Numbered from the stretch's first letter, positions 14,466-28,059 are shown. The stretch: 64,000 nt of DNA from Emydura subglobosa (GCA_007922225.1 ML679954.1:21207743-21271742), one strand, 5' to 3'. Program-made: numbers and translations. Notes: generated from the letters alone by a model not told the origin.

Positions 14466-16254
14466 AAATCTGTGCACCTAACATTTTGGAGTCCTGGCCC
14501 GTGACTTGGGTTCCTAAACAATACTAAAATACTATGCGATAAATAAATAAATAATGAGCCCAAGAATCTGAGTTGTACGAGCAACAATCTTTCTACACAT
14601 CTAAGTGATTTTTGTTTTTTAGTGTTTTGTAGGCTCAAGAGGTGTACCCTGCTTAGAAAACCTAGGTGTTTTCTGACTCCAATTTCCACAGCACTATATA
14701 AAGCAATTTAGGAATGGAATTTATCCCTGCTATATTCACCCAAATTAGGTTCCAATGTTGGAAAATTTTAAAGTATCAAATGAAGTGACACATTGATTCT
14801 ACAAGTTGGATAGCTCCACATCCCAATGCCTGCGTGGGAGGGTTCCTTCCCCACTTGTACTGGCTTCTGTAGTGTTTCCTCTATGGTTAAAATGCAGCCA
14901 TAAGATGGTCTGAGTTCAAGAATGAAAGATGATTGTCACTAAATTTGATTTAAATAAATTTGAAACAGGACCAAATTCAGTCCTAATATAGTTCTAGAAC
15001 GGCACCTTGGCAGAATTTGGCCGTTTGAGTACAAACTGTACTAAGTGTTGAGGGTATGAGACTCTCTCATACACTCCCATTACCCAAAGCAGATTGAGTT
15101 TTAAAATGTGAATGTGTACATCCCTATTGTGCACCAATGCCTTAGGGATGTGCCATTCCCTAATTAGATATAACTTAACACCTAGCAGCTAAGTTCTTTA
15201 GATCTCCATTTGGCAAAAGGGCAGTATTGTGTGTTAGTGTTAGCACTTTTGGATGAGCCCGTGGAAAAAACTTCACTTCTCATCAACATAGCCATTTATT
15301 TTCCACCATGATCACACCACTGTGCAATGGGCTGGCCATAGAATTTGGGGATGGTTTAGCAAGATAGTTCCTTGAGGTACAACCAAACTAAAATAACTCC
15401 TACTACATAAAAATTCAGGAGAATCTTCACGTTCTTCCGCCTCCCCTCTCCGGGCCTTGCTCCAGAAGAATGGGAGCCTAGCTCTTTACGTTGAGATCTG
15501 TGCACAGCTGAAAAATGGTTTTTCTCTGCTAAACAGAAGGCCTGGCTCAACAGCCAGTAGCTGGCTGAAAGCTCACTACAGCTCTACTGCCACTGTTCCC
15601 CCCCCAGACACAAACTGATCCAGGATGAAAATCAAATTACCTTTGGACATGACTTTCAAGTGTCCCAGTAAGAACAATTCAGAATCTAGCACTCAGTTTA
15701 TTTTCAAGGCTTTCTCCACAAGGAGAGCTAGCTGTGGTTAGCACATACATTTCTGTGTCCACCAAATCAGGGAGCCCGCAGCCACGTCAGTACTTTCACT
15801 TAGGCTAGTACTTTCTCCATAGGTCAGCTCTAGGTTTTTGACTTTGCTTCTTAGAGAGTTTGTATCAGTAAATTGGGCTACGTACAGGCTCTCTTTCTCA
15901 GAGTATTTTCCTTGAGAAACCGAATGGTCATTTTCGAGCTCTTAATATTTGTTCTTCCAATGCACCTCATTCTAGCTTTCAAATTCTGAATGGACTTCCG
16001 AGTCAATGATTTCAGCTGTAACGGCTCTGGATCTTCACTCCTTGAGATTTAGAACATCAATGTCCAATGAATAGACAATGTTCAGATAAAACTCCCGATT
16101 CCTGTGGCGAAACGTACCTAACATTATTCACTGAAGGACCCAAGACTGTAGTTACACAATGTTCAGCAGTGGTAATGAGGCAGATACAGATAAAGCAGAG
16201 AAGGTGTCAGTTGCTAGAGGGCTCTTCTACCTACCAGATAAAGGCATAACAAGA

Positions 16255-16510
16255 TCTAATGGGCAAAAGTTGAAGCTAGACAAATTCAAACTGGAAATAA
16301 AATTCAAAGTTTTATCTGTAAGGGGAGTTAGCCACTAAAACAATTTACCAAGGGACATGGTGAAGTCTCTCTCACTTGAAGTCTTTAAATCAAAATGAGA
16401 TATCCTTCTGTAAAGATATGGTCTAATTCAATCAGAAGTAACGGCTTGTGTTAAACAGGAAGTCAAATTAGCTGATCATCTCTCTTATGGCCTTAAAAAT
16501 CTACTAATAC
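16255..16510 (+). mobile_element. CR1 LINE 3' region, old fragment
   Basis: Reads GAAGCTAGACAAATTCAAAC and GGAAATAAAATTCAAAG, later AACAATTTACCAAGGGACAT and TTTAAATCAA, and ends near GGCCTTAAAAATCTA. This is the order of the CR1 3' UTR and extreme C-terminal region in reptiles. It is diverged and 5'-truncated. Confidence 0.8.
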
Positions 16511-16723
16511 AGAATATTTTGTCCATAATTCTCCAATGACTAAACTTCTTTGGCTTAGCTATTGTACCCCATGAATTTCAGCCTCATATGAACCATTCAT
16601 TGTATGATGCCTTTTATCTATGGATTTATCCTCCTTTGCAGAGACATAGTATATTTTTTGACCATTGAAAGGTTATTGATATTTTTCCGTGAGATGAAAG
16701 AAGAGCTGTTTGCCTTCATATTG

Positions 16724-16753
16724 GTCTTTTCTTTCTTTCTTTTTTTTTCTTTC
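16724..16753. repeat. (TTTC)n-like simple repeat
   Basis: TTTTCTTTCTTTC followed by T- and C-rich sequence; an impure microsatellite. Confidence 0.8.
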
Positions 16754-17779
16754 TGCAACAGGATAACTTTTCAATAAATAATTAATAAAATTGAGGAGCC
16801 ATAATGGGCTACATAATCAGATATAAGATGTTATATAATGTGTTATTTTATACCTTACAGTTTATGGAACACGCATTATTGAAATCAGTATTTTGAGTGA
16901 GATTATTCAATGCAGAATAACTACTCAATTAAAAACCTACAGGATAAAGTATCCCTTACAAATTTTGCACCATTCCACTTCACCATGTTAAGCTAGTTAT
17001 GGTTGCTCATGCACAATCTGATCCTGCTTGGTGCTGAGCTAAAGGTGCTCAGCACAGGATAAAGCTCATGGTGGATACCATTCCGTACTGACCTCAGGCC
17101 CTTGCAATACATATAGTAGGGAGAATGCGGTAAGGGCAAAGGACAATGGAAAATCTTAACTCAAAACTCCTTTGTGAGTTTAAGTCAAACCTTTAATGTC
17201 ATTTGTTGTGTAATCATGATAAGAGATATATGTTTGCTTTAAGACCACTCCAACTGTAGTTTCATGGCCTGATCCAGCTTATAGACAGAGCTTTCCTATT
17301 GAGTTCAGTGGGAGAAAGATCAAGCCTAAAAAGGTGAGAGAGTGTACTGAGCAATGGTAATGAATCAGGCATTAGTGCCCAAAAATACAGTATCTTAATC
17401 TACTGATACTACTTATTTTCCCCACCTAGAAAACGAGACTCACTTAGAGGACCATGAAAAAAATGAGCAGTCAAATTCTATAGTTGGGGGAAGCATAGTA
17501 AATTTGATGATATATAGCAGAGAGTAAATATCAGCAGTTAAAATTAAATGCAAATGCCCACTTCTACTGCAGCAAAGGGAGGATGTGTCTATATGATAAG
17601 GATAATCAAATGATCCCAAAACGAGGCCATTTATTGAACCTGTTGATTTATTACTATAGCATTCTTTGGCATATTTGTATGTTTAATACAATATTATTAC
17701 CTTAAAATTAAAACCAATAGAAAATAAAATACTCCAGAACAAATATTTTATATTTATATTTGAAATACAGATGCAAGTC

Positions 17780-18060
17780 TCTTGCAAATGATTGGTGTGT
17801 TTAAAGTACAAAGTTGATTGACACATGCTTTCACTTAATGATGGTAATTACAAAGACTAACAACTCCAAGCCACATCTGTTCAATGTAACAATCTTGTAG
17901 TGCTATGCAGATTACATTGAGAGCTGTCAGAAATGCCAATTTTACCACAAATCATGCATAAGCACATTTGTAAGACAAGAAACAGATTAATAAGCATCAA
18001 CACTTGTCTGTAAACACTTGTTGAGGAGAATAAAAGCTGTTAGTACTGAAGGAAATAATA
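17780..18060. promoter_or_regulatory. Candidate conserved non-coding block (unproven)
   Basis: Non-repetitive, with dense short motifs: GATGGTAATTACAAAGAC, CACATCTGTTCAATG (E-box-like), ACAAATCATGCATAAGC and AAACAGATTAATAAGCATC. No repeat family or open frame explains it. I rate this the best enhancer-like block in the intergenic half, on sequence texture alone. Confidence 0.25.
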
Positions 18061-19394
18061 CAACAGTGGAGGCTTTCTCTATCAAGCCTGAAATAAAAAA
18101 TCACGGGAAGGACAAAAGTGCATGCTGAAGCCATGAAGAACCTACCCCCCTGCAAGGGATCAAAATATAGAAAACCAACCCCTCATATTTCATGTGAATA
18201 ATATTTGATCAAATTTTCTCTATCACTTGTGTCAGCTTTTGACTAAAATCTTAATTTAACACATTTTTAGCAACGCCAGGTTGTCATGAAAACAAGATAT
18301 TCCTGAATGGATGTGAAACTGAATACCTAACAAGTCGAGAACTTCCTTACAAATGTTTAATTCCTTTTACAGTAAAGTAAATTTTTGTTGTTTATATTTA
18401 AGCTACGAAAAATAATTCTGTCTGCTATTTTAATCAAGTGTAAACGCTGAAAAAAATATTTTTTGTGACTTTAACCAATGAAATAAAAAAATCAGGTAAC
18501 ATTCAAATGAAAATTGAAATTCAGATCAATAAATGGAGAAAACTGAAATAGCCAAGTTATAAATACTGTGAACTTTGTTACCATATCATAATTGTAGGTG
18601 CTTTTATTCAAAAGCTGCTTAAGATTTAGGGTCATGTTTTTTATAGCAAAGGGACATAGAATTATAGCCAGTCAGTCATATGATCTCAGACAAGTCATTA
18701 ATGTAACATGACTTTGTTTGCTTTTGTATGACACAAGGCATTACAAGATATAGCTGACACATGGTAAAATTGTAGAATAAATAAATAGTATGATTTCAAA
18801 ATAAAAAGTCCTTAAATATGTTCCTTTCAGTAATTTTTTTAAATGAAAAAGTTAACAAAATGAATTTATTTGTTTGTTGGAGAAATAGTTTTTCCACTAA
18901 ATGCGTCTTGGTCATTTATAAACAACCAATCCAAGTACATGCATATGCAATGGAAAGTTAACAAATCTTCTCTCTGAAATAAATAGATTTGCAAGAAATT
19001 CCTTATACATACTCATGTACATGACTATTCCAAACCCTTAGTAGACAAATTAGTTGCAGACTGGATATCAAGATCCACTCACTCAAAATTCGGACCCTAT
19101 TGTTTTGCATCATTTGCTTTTCAGTCAAATTTTAACCTACCCAGATTTATGCAGATGCATTCCTTTTTAAAAAGTTTGGGTTTCTTGGTAACATTGAAAC
19201 CATGAGAGAAGGATCATAAGATCTCTGGAGTTTAAAATATTGAATCAAGTTATTGCATCACTCCCAAGTATTTCAGATGCAGACTATATATTTACCATGT
19301 AAATACTAAGAAGGTTGAAGTGTAATGAATACACAATAATGCTACAATTACTCTCATATTCTATGCTTATTCAGTTACATATTTTATTCATGCT

Positions 19395-19521
19395 TAGGGT
19401 TACCAGATAGCTAGTGTGGAAAATCGGGACGGGGGTGGGGTGGGAGTAATAGGCACCTATGTAAGACAAAACTTCAAATATCAGGACTGTCCCTATAAAA
19501 TCGGGACATCTGGTCACCCTA
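19395..19521. mobile_element. hAT-type MITE, 127 bp, with 8-bp target duplication
   Basis: The ends TAGGGTTACCAGAT and ATCTGGTCACCCTA are inverted repeats with one mismatch. The direct 8-bp repeat TTCATGCT flanks it at 19387-19394 and 19522-19529. The interior has paired AAATCGGGAC / AAATCGGGACA motifs and a G-rich tract. End sequence and duplication length support the hAT superfamily. Confidence 0.92.
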
Positions 19522-19583
19522 TTCATGCTCCTCAATCATTTTGGGGGCATTTGTAAGGCCTCTAAGAAAGGTTCACTGACTCT

Positions 19584-19702
19584 TAGGCCCCGTTCCTGCA
19601 AACACTTATGCATGCTTTAGTCGCATAAGTAATCCCAGTGAAGTCAATGCAACTACTCACATGAGTAAAGGTAAGCATTTGTATATAGGCAGACTCAGAT
19701 CT
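19584..19702. repeat. Palindromic interspersed element (AAGTCAATG core)
   Basis: Left arm TAGGCCCCGTTCCTGCAAAC and ACTTATGCATGCTTTAG; centre CCCAGTGAAGTCAATGCAAC; right arm GAGTAAAGGTAAGCATTTG and GCAGACTCAGATC, an imperfect reverse complement of the left. One of several palindromic families in the window sharing the central AAGTCAATG motif. No coding capacity. Confidence 0.65.
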
Positions 19703-21660
19703 TTACCCTGACTTGTATCCCTCACTCACCTAATTCTGCCTTTTTGTTAAGCCACAAAAAACTTAGCCAGCTACCTGAGCTTATATGATGGTTTTTCTGG
19801 CCAATGTTCACAACAAATACATCAGGCAAATATTATCCCACTATATTCAAAATGTGAAGGTACAGAACTTACTGAACATTGTTTCAGATATGGCAGCTAG
19901 AAAGATTTAATAAAGTTGTAATGCTAGTTTGATCAAGCCATTAGCAATAAAATTAACTTTCAGTGATTTTTTACTGTACCTGTCAAGCAGGAACAGTGAC
20001 ATTACTTAGTTTACTTGTAAACGCCCTGTGTGGCAAGGTTGAAAGTTTTTGACTAGGAGTGCATCAGCTCGCTAGAACTATGGTTTGTCCTGCTCTGAAG
20101 GATATAACACTTCATGTTTTCTATATCTATAGGAAGAAATTCGCCTAAGTAATATTCTTATCCACAACAAATATGTAAGCCTGAACAAATTTTTCTCCGA
20201 ACCAGCTGCTCCTGTGGTATCTTGGCATCTGAGTAAATGATTTGCAGAAATTCCACAGGGAAAGAGGTACTTTAAAGGCTGCCAGGGAGTGTTATAGGGC
20301 TAGAAGAAGAGTGAAGAGGCACAGCTGTGACAGCTGAAAGCAGGATAAGCTGCCACTGATCTGTTTCCATGCTTATCACAACACCCATTAATCAATTCCA
20401 ATCACAGCAGGCCCACCAACTAAACCACACTCTACCTCTCAAAAACTGACTACTCAGCCTTGTAATCCTCTTGAAAAACTGTTCATCTGAGGAAGTGTCA
20501 GAGGGACAGTATGTTGCTTACTTTATTAAAATTAAAATTGGTTTGGGAATGTAAAAATAATAGAAGCAGCAGTTAAAACAGCCACAGGCTTTTCTTCTTG
20601 GATGCCTTATTTTCCTTCAAAATTTAACTTACTTAAATGTTTTGTATCATTCTAAATCAAGGGATCACATTCCATCTCTGCCTTCTGTTGTAAAATATAG
20701 ACACTAGAGATACAAATTCCCATCTGTTTATTGCTACTGAATTGCAAGCTACCCTTTAATAGACAATGTGATGGTTAAGTTCTGACAGTGTCACTGCAAA
20801 AACGCAATATCCTATGACTATATGAAAAATTAATACACTAGAATCATGCTATGAAAACTATGCCACAAAATGTGCAGAATTACCTACCAAACAACATCAA
20901 CCAAATCATAACTGAATGTGTTAGATAATGGTGGGTCTATTTTCTCCTTTACATGTGCGTGTACTTCCCATTAACGTTAATGCTGATATGAATGAGTTAT
21001 GTTCTGCACCAAAGGCTTAAAAGGACACTCCTGCCCAATGACCATACTAATAATAGGCTCAGCACCAGTATGTAAGCAGGTTTTGAACTGACTGCCTGAT
21101 TTACTCAGCATCCAATTACCTCACACTTGTTTGCTTTAAGTACCACTCATGCAAGCAGCCCCATCTTTTGTTTGCTTGCTCATTAATTTCCCCATCATTA
21201 ATGTGTTTTAGGTCCTGCCCATGCTGACCCTGCGTCTGCCCATGCCAAACCAATTGCAGGATCAGGACCTTAGTGAAGTTCTAATGTTATAAATCAAAGA
21301 ACCAAAAGAAAATGATTGTATACATATTTCTGTCTTGCACCATTGGGTCATACACTGATGAGCATGCAAATTCTACATGTAGTTCAAGGACAATAAGGTA
21401 AAGACTTTCCAGAACTTTAATAAGAATCAGAATGGGCTCAGAACTTAGAGTAGGGACTGGAGACTTTTAAACTCTGGGTCCCTCTACTGCTGTGCTACAT
21501 GGAGGCAGATTTCAGCCCTGTGTTGACAAATTTGATGCTTTAAAGCTTGACCGGCTATCAAAGAAAGCACTTAGACAGAAGCTTGGACACTTGAGACCAC
21601 ATTTGGAAGGATTAAATGCACTTTATGAATATCTCTGAAGTGTCATGTTTAAAAAAACAG

Positions 21661-21765
21661 GGAGAGATTTTCTAAAAGCGCTGAAGGGATTTAGAAGCAC
21701 AAGGCCTATAAAGTTTTGATGGAACTCATGGTCCTAAATACCTTTGCTGCTTTTAAAAATCTCCC
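21661..21765. repeat. Palindromic interspersed element (GGGAGATTTTC family)
   Basis: Arms GGAGAGATTTTCTAAAAGC and GCTTTTAAAAATCTCCC are inverted across about 105 bp, with TTTAGAAGCAC and TCCTAAATACC further in. The central AAGTCAATGG motif has decayed. Confidence 0.6.
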
Positions 21766-23429
21766 ATCTATAACAATTCTTTAACTGTTATTATTTCATC
21801 CTTTATTCTTCTATCATTCCTTATTGGAGTAAACAAGTACATATATGTTGCAATGATGCTAAATTTCTATGGCAATATTTGGGGAAGTGTTCTGGTTTCC
21901 ATAGAATTGCATGGGTACTTTCCAGACACCACAATGCAAATTCATGTAATTTATAGGGCTTCAACAAATGCTTTAACTGATCATTCCTATTATATATAGC
22001 ACCAACACTAGCACTGTATACAGTGTGTACTGATACATCAGCAAAATGAAGATAATGAAATAATTACTGTACAAAAGCACAGAACATGGTCAGCAACATT
22101 TGTACTATCTACACAGGGACAATACTCCACATAAGAGCCAGGCACTGGAGAGTCATGGGTGCGACCTGGTGAATTTGGGGAGGGGGGGTGTAGGAGGGTT
22201 GTGGGATTTTTGGTTTTTCTTTAATATGAATCTCAATTAACAGGACCACAGAATTAATCCAGTTTTCAGGCTAATCTTAAATCACCTCTCCTACCAGGCC
22301 AAAACTCCACTAGATCCAACAGGCAATAAATGATGTCATCTCAATATGTAATATTGATTTATCACAATAGTGATATATCAGAAATATATCAGAAGTGCAC
22401 ACACTACATGCCTCTGCTTTGTGAAGATACACACAACACTGTAGCAGGGAGAACAGCTGAATTTCAGGATTTGGGATCACCTCAGATAAACAGTGTAGAA
22501 GACTCATCAGGTAGCACAACCCTCCCATCCATCACCACAGAAAGCATTGGCACCTCCCTCCCTTTTGTCTTGCTCTCAGCTCTATGGGCTGTTGCACTCA
22601 TCCACATGAGGGGCGCTAAATAATGAGCTTGCTTCCCCCGGTTAGTGTACATCTCCAGGATGTTGATGGCAGCTCATTTGGCATCTTTGCAGGCCATCTC
22701 CATTTGTCTCATGTTTACCCTGTCACAAGCCACCTCTGTAGTGACTTGCTTTACCTTTGTGCTCTGGTATGAAGGCCAATTTTTGGGACAGAAACTGAAA
22801 TTGCATCTTCTCCTTCCTGAAGCAAAGCACTCAAAGCATGGAGAGAGGAACCATTAGGGAGAGCAAGTATGATGGCAAGGGAGACCAGGAACAGACAGAG
22901 TGACCACATCTAACTCACTAGTTTTCTCTCCTGGCCAAGGTGAGAACTGCAGTCATTTATTCAGTCCCACCTGCGTAAGACAGAGCCCAGAATCCAAGTT
23001 GCACCCCATATTGAAATTGAAAATAGAACTGGGTCTCTGCTGTATTTGTCAGTAAATCACAGGTGCAATTTTTAGTACTGTTGTGTCTAATGCATTTATC
23101 CTTTGGTGTTTTCTTCCATGCCGCCATGTTATGTACAGCACACTTCTGGCACTCTTTAAATAATAGTGCTACTCTCAAGGTGCACTCAAGTATCTGATCT
23201 CAATGTTGGCATTTAACCAGTATCTTTGGAGAGAATTACGCTTGTGAATATCTTTGAATAAATGCGGACAAGGGTCTGGGAAATAAGTGTTACAGAGATG
23301 AGGTGACGAGCTGGGCTCAACTTGAGTACAATAAATTAGGCAATGTCTTTAACTATAAAGCTTGAATGAGCAGTCATTTCTGAATCTCCACATGACTACC
23401 TAGGAAACATTGTCACACCACGACAGAGA

Positions 23430-23700
23430 GGAAGGATGGTCTTGAAATTAAGGCACTGCACTTGGATCAAGAAACCTGGGTTCAATTCTTAGTTAATCTG
23501 AGTTAATCAGGGCCTGAATTCCTCATTTGTAAAATGGGGATAGTAATACTTCCATTTCCTCCTCCTCCATCTATTTAATTATAAATTCTTTGGCCCAGGG
23601 ACTGTCTTTTACTAGGGGTACACACATCAACTAAAAAAATAGTGCCCTGATCTCAATTTAGGCCTCTGGGTGCTACCATAATAAAAATAATAGATCATCA
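23430..23700 (+). mobile_element. MIR-like SINE, nearly complete with tail
   Basis: Reads TTAAGGCACTGCACTTGGAT and AACCTGGGTTCAATTCTTAG (the B-box region of a tRNA-derived SINE), then TTGTAAAATGGGGATAGTAA, and a tail with GCCCTGATCTCAATTTAGGC and CTGGGTGCTACCATAATA. The length is about 270 bp. Confidence 0.8.
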
Positions 23701-24394
23701 TCTGGTGCCTGAAGATTCTCAAATGGAAATTAAAAATGAAATGAATGATTATGGTGAGCAGACAGGCAAGTAGCATTCCAGAAGCCTGCAAGCTGTTCAG
23801 GAGATTTTGCTTTCTTGACCCACCTTCAAACTGGTAGGTGGTGCGATTCAGGTTATCATCAGTCCTGAGGCTGGTATTTCTAGGAATAAATTCATACCAG
23901 AAGCAGATCTGGAAAGAAAAGCCAAGGAGCTTCTACGCTGCTCTAACACTTCCCATTTTTTATAAATTGTGCACTCGGAGGCAGAGATATCTTCCTCTGT
24001 ATTTGGAAAATACTTAGCACAAGGTGGACACTAATGCAATTTAAATAATAAATTAAAATATCCTCAGACAGAAGGAATTGTGTTAGCACAGCTGTCGCAG
24101 TGGCATGTGACATTCCTTAGCACACTAACACGACACACCCTCCACGGCCAAATATAAAAGGTGATCTTGCTTTTTGACTAAAATAGGAATGAGATAAAAA
24201 ATAAAGATGAAAAATGCAAAAAATATTGCTTCCAGCAGATGAACCCCAGACTAAAAACAGCTAACGTGAACCTAGGTTTGCTTCTTGGGAACATATGGTA
24301 CAATAATATGCTCTGAACATTGTGACATTTAGAAACATAGGAATATTATGACATTTGGAAATATAGACTCGAAAGCAGATCAGATGTACAAATG

Positions 24395-24430
24395 CGTACA
24401 CGCACATGCACGCACACGCACACATACGAA
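24395..24430. repeat. Degenerate (CA)n/(CG) microsatellite
   Basis: TACACGCACATGCACGCACA followed by CGCACACATACG; alternating purine-pyrimidine sequence. Confidence 0.75.
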
Positions 24431-25899
24431 TGCACAAAAGAATATATGCTTTTTACTCTTTATTTACAAAGAAAACATAATGCCATGGGGGATCCATTGA
24501 ATACCAGGATTGGATTAATCTAACAAGAGTCTAATAAGTCAGTCATAAACTACTATGCAGTATGACTATGACTTATATTGACCTCATTTTTGGTCATAAA
24601 AAGAACAACACTATTCTCCCAAGGGAAGTGTTTATAGATTTTGATTTACAGAAAGGCAGAACTGTTCAAGTGCTGTTATGAACAGAAAAGTGACTGTAAA
24701 AATAGCACTCTCTTACTCAACACGTCAGCTCCCTGTAAGCATTCAGTCTAGCTTGCATTCTTCAGCAGCAAAAATAAGTTTTACTACTACTTATTTCTGC
24801 TGTGACTGCAGCGCCAATGCAGCTATGGGAAAGCAAGCTGGATTCTTATCTGATTCATACATCAACAGAATTGAAAATTGAATTGAATTGAAAATTCCTT
24901 GCAATTGAGTCCTTCCCCACAACAGATATAGGAAAATGCAGACTCTCCATGACAGGGGAATTTCTGTTATCCAAATTTAGGGTGATTATTGTGCAATGGT
25001 ACCAACTACCAGCACCTTGGTATTACATAGGTTTCACATGCAGAAGCCTAGACACACGAGAGAAGCCTTTCAGCAAAAATATCACATTCTTTCTTGACGA
25101 CATAAGCAACTCCTTTGTTATTTAGTGCATCTACACGATCCTGTCCCCCAAGCAACTATTTTAATATTATTTAATACTTAGCCAATGCTTTGCATGTTCA
25201 AAATGCTGTGAAGACTTTCATTATTTGTCTGCTAATAAATTTTACTTTGTTAATATAAGAACAATATAAAATGTTTAAGGGTTTCTTTGTAAGTTTTAAA
25301 AGGCCAGAGGATTTTTCTCTCTGAAAGTCTCAGTTATCTGACTGCTGAGAAATTAGAAGGAAAAAAGAAAAGCATTCTAAAGAGATCCATTTTGCATACA
25401 TGTGTGCATGTGAGAAGAGTGGGTCATTGATGTCTAGACTTCTGGATGTAGATGACTCCTGTGGAAGTAGATGCTCCTTGAGGACACAGCACTGGTTGCC
25501 TATAGCACGTAGCACAGCACTATCTTTATTCTTTGGACATCGTAACCTACCAACAGAGCATTGCCACTGCAATGTGTCATAAATGTGTTTTATGTATTGT
25601 ATATCTCACTGAAGTCTCATCTTTCCTGGACCATTGCCGTAAGCTAATAGTATGGAATAAAGTCTAGTCTCAGATACAGTGGGAAAAAAAGGCCGTCAAA
25701 AGGAGAAAGTTGACAATAGTATCTGTTGGGGTTCCTGGTACAGTAATAACAACTACTGATGAATTCCAGGAACAGTGCTGTTCTTGCTTTTGGACCGCTA
25801 TCCAACTAAACTGCAGGACTAATCTATATGCAGCACTCATAAGCAGTAGGGTAATACAAATAATAAAAAATAATTACTACTTTAAACATCTATACTATC

Positions 25900-26064
25900 T
25901 AAGGGCTGGTCTACACACAGTTTCTGGAAATAAGCTATACTGAGTTAACCTTTGTACTCATATAATCATGTTTACATAAGGGGGTTGCAATAATTTAACT
26001 TATATCAGTTTCTAAACTGATATAGTGAAATTGATAAAACAAACCACATGTAGCCCAGCCCTAA
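25900..26064. mobile_element. Short inverted-repeat DNA element (GGGCTGGTCTACAC family)
   Basis: The left end is TAAGGGCTGGTCTACAC and the right end GTAGCCCAGCCCTAA, roughly 165 bp apart, with AT-rich interior motifs such as ACTGATATAGT. The target duplication is not clear, so the class (hAT or other) is open. Confidence 0.6.
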
Positions 26065-26114
26065 GGGTAAACAAAACACAAGGTAATTTTCCTAGTGAAG
26101 ATCAGAACACATTG

Positions 26115-26285
26115 TAGAGTCACAAAGTGGACTAAAAAACCTGTACCTGTGTAACTCTGCACAAAATCAGGTAACCTCTGTCTCAGTGTTCCCATCTATA
26201 AAATGGAGATGATGGTATTTACACCTCCTTGTATAGCGCTTTGAGATCTACAGATAAAAATATATAGCATTTTTCATCTGATTCT
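26115..26285 (+). mobile_element. MIR-like SINE, 3' part
   Basis: Reads TCAGGTAACCTCTGTCTCAG and CCCATCTATAAAATGGAGAT, followed by TATAGCGCTTTGAGATCTAC. The head with the promoter boxes is degraded. Confidence 0.65.
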
Positions 26286-26319
26286 CACCGTAGCAACCTC
26301 CCACTCTGTTGTGGAGAAA

Positions 26320-27170
26320 GAGAGACAGTCGGATGCTGAATCAAGGATGCAGGAAGTTGGAGCATTGTCTGGCTATGCCGGGAGGAGGACAGGAGACACT
26401 AGAGGTGGTTTAATTAGACTGCAATTTTATTCCTAAATGTCAGGAAGTACCCAGCAGATAGTGCACAGTAAAGGTAATTGCATATTTATTTACATGTATC
26501 CAAGGGTCAGGGGGCTGCTGCCCTCCTCATCCCCAGCCAACCCGCTGCTGGGACTTCTCCTCCCTGTGTGAATGAGGGTTAAAGGGGGCTTTATACTGTC
26601 AAACCAATCATAGTAGCCCAAACCCCATTTCCATTCCTTTAAAGGATACCTTCTTTAAATCCTTTTATAAATCCATTTTATCTGATCACTGCATCCCCTT
26701 TCTCTGGAGTACCTGCACTGTACATCCGCCCCACATAATGAATTGTGCGATCATAGCTTAACCCCTATTTCATGCCTGCCCCAACCCACTGTGGGGAAGG
26801 CAAAATATCCGACCTCATCTTGGCCAAACTGTCAGTGATGGAAAAAGCCCTTTCCAGCCTCCTGAGAAAGGCGCGACTAGCGCAATGACCATAGTGGATC
26901 ATGACAAAACCTGAGATATAAATACGTCCATGAGTGAGAGGTGCGTGCTGCTCTGCTTGGTCCAGGTAAAAAGAGGGCTTTTTCTGCACCATCATGGACC
27001 TAAATAGTCTCCCCTCTCTTCTGGTCACTGGGTGAAGAGGAAGTTAGGTCAGCATCCCCTCTCTCACCTGATCTGAAGCTACTTCAGTAAGTCATTCCCA
27101 TCTAGCCCTTAAAGGGGCCACACACCTTTTCCTACAAGCCAGACAACAGTCCCCACCATGTAACGTTCAG
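26320..27170. other. Block of higher GC than its flanks, unidentified
   Basis: Base composition shifts up for about 850 bp. Features include GGGTCAGGGGGCTGCTGCCC, CCAATCATAGTAGCCCAAAC, CCTTTAAAGGATACC and GCCCTTAAAGGGGCCACAC. The texture resembles a repeat end or an old mobile element, but no family was recognised, no terminal repeats were found, and its open frames (under 90 codons) show no domain. Confidence 0.35.
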
Positions 27171-28059
27171 TGAGGTCATTTGGTCTGTGGAGAATGACCA
27201 GAGTATATTCATACTTACAAATTGTGAGAAATACTCTCCTTACACCATAATCAAAAAAAGTGTTTCTCCTCTTGGATTGCTAGCAAACACAAGATGAAGT
27301 TCTTGTGGGCCAAACATGCAACTACTTGCGCACCATTACTGATTTGTCTGCAAAACACTACATTAAGTTACTCTGCAAATTAAGTGGCAAATGGATCCTT
27401 CAGGAAAAGAAATTCCACAGCACTGTTCACCTTCCTTATGCCAGTCTCAGTTCATTTATGTTTTTTGTTAACCCTGTCATCTCATGGGACTGATGTTAAA
27501 TGGAGACAAAACAATACCTGAACAATCCCATACCACCACAATACAATTAATAAACCAAGTTTTGAACCCCTGGCCTAAATTTTTGCAACCACAGTATTTG
27601 ACAGGTTAGATTACTTCTGGCCCATTTTTATTTAAGGGATGGGATGTGGATAAATGCAGATTGCCCACTAATCCAGGAATCTCTCTCTCTTTCCCTGTAC
27701 ACAGACCCTCTGGTTTATAGTCTCAGTCCCGAGAAGAATAGATGAGTCTGGGAAGAGATGCATATAGCTTATATCAAATCTTTTGTAGCTCCAAAGGATA
27801 TACTATTTAATTATCATGCAAAGTTAAATTAACAGATGTCTTAATTTATGTTTACATAGAGATTAAAGAAGAGATTACTAGAGATACAGCTCTACATAAT
27901 GATCTTTCTTGTGAGACTTGTGCAGTTCTCTCTCCTCATAATGTTCCTGTGTTAATCATTTATAAATCTTTATTTCATGAGGAAAAAAACATTTAGAACA
28001 AGTTCTTGTCCAATAGTGACCTGTCTAAAACAGCTCACAAATGCCTTTATTTTTTTCTT

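Larger units (their letters stand above)
10560..16250. other. Intergenic DNA, no gene seen
   Basis: No coding signal was found. It holds the SINE at 14.0-14.2 kb and poly(T) at 14.45 kb. The stretch at 12.8-13.1 kb is non-repetitive and enhancer-like in texture, but nothing specific supports that. Confidence 0.55.
18060..25900. other. Intergenic DNA with scattered short repeats, no gene seen
   Basis: Apart from the hAT element, two palindromic elements and the SINE listed separately, I see no recognisable features. Open frames at 22.3-22.9 kb are under 100 codons and lack homology I can recognise. Confidence 0.55.

Noticed and set aside
23440..23490. tRNA-like promoter boxes considered as a tRNA gene
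   Set aside because: The surrounding sequence is a MIR-like SINE with no complete cloverleaf.
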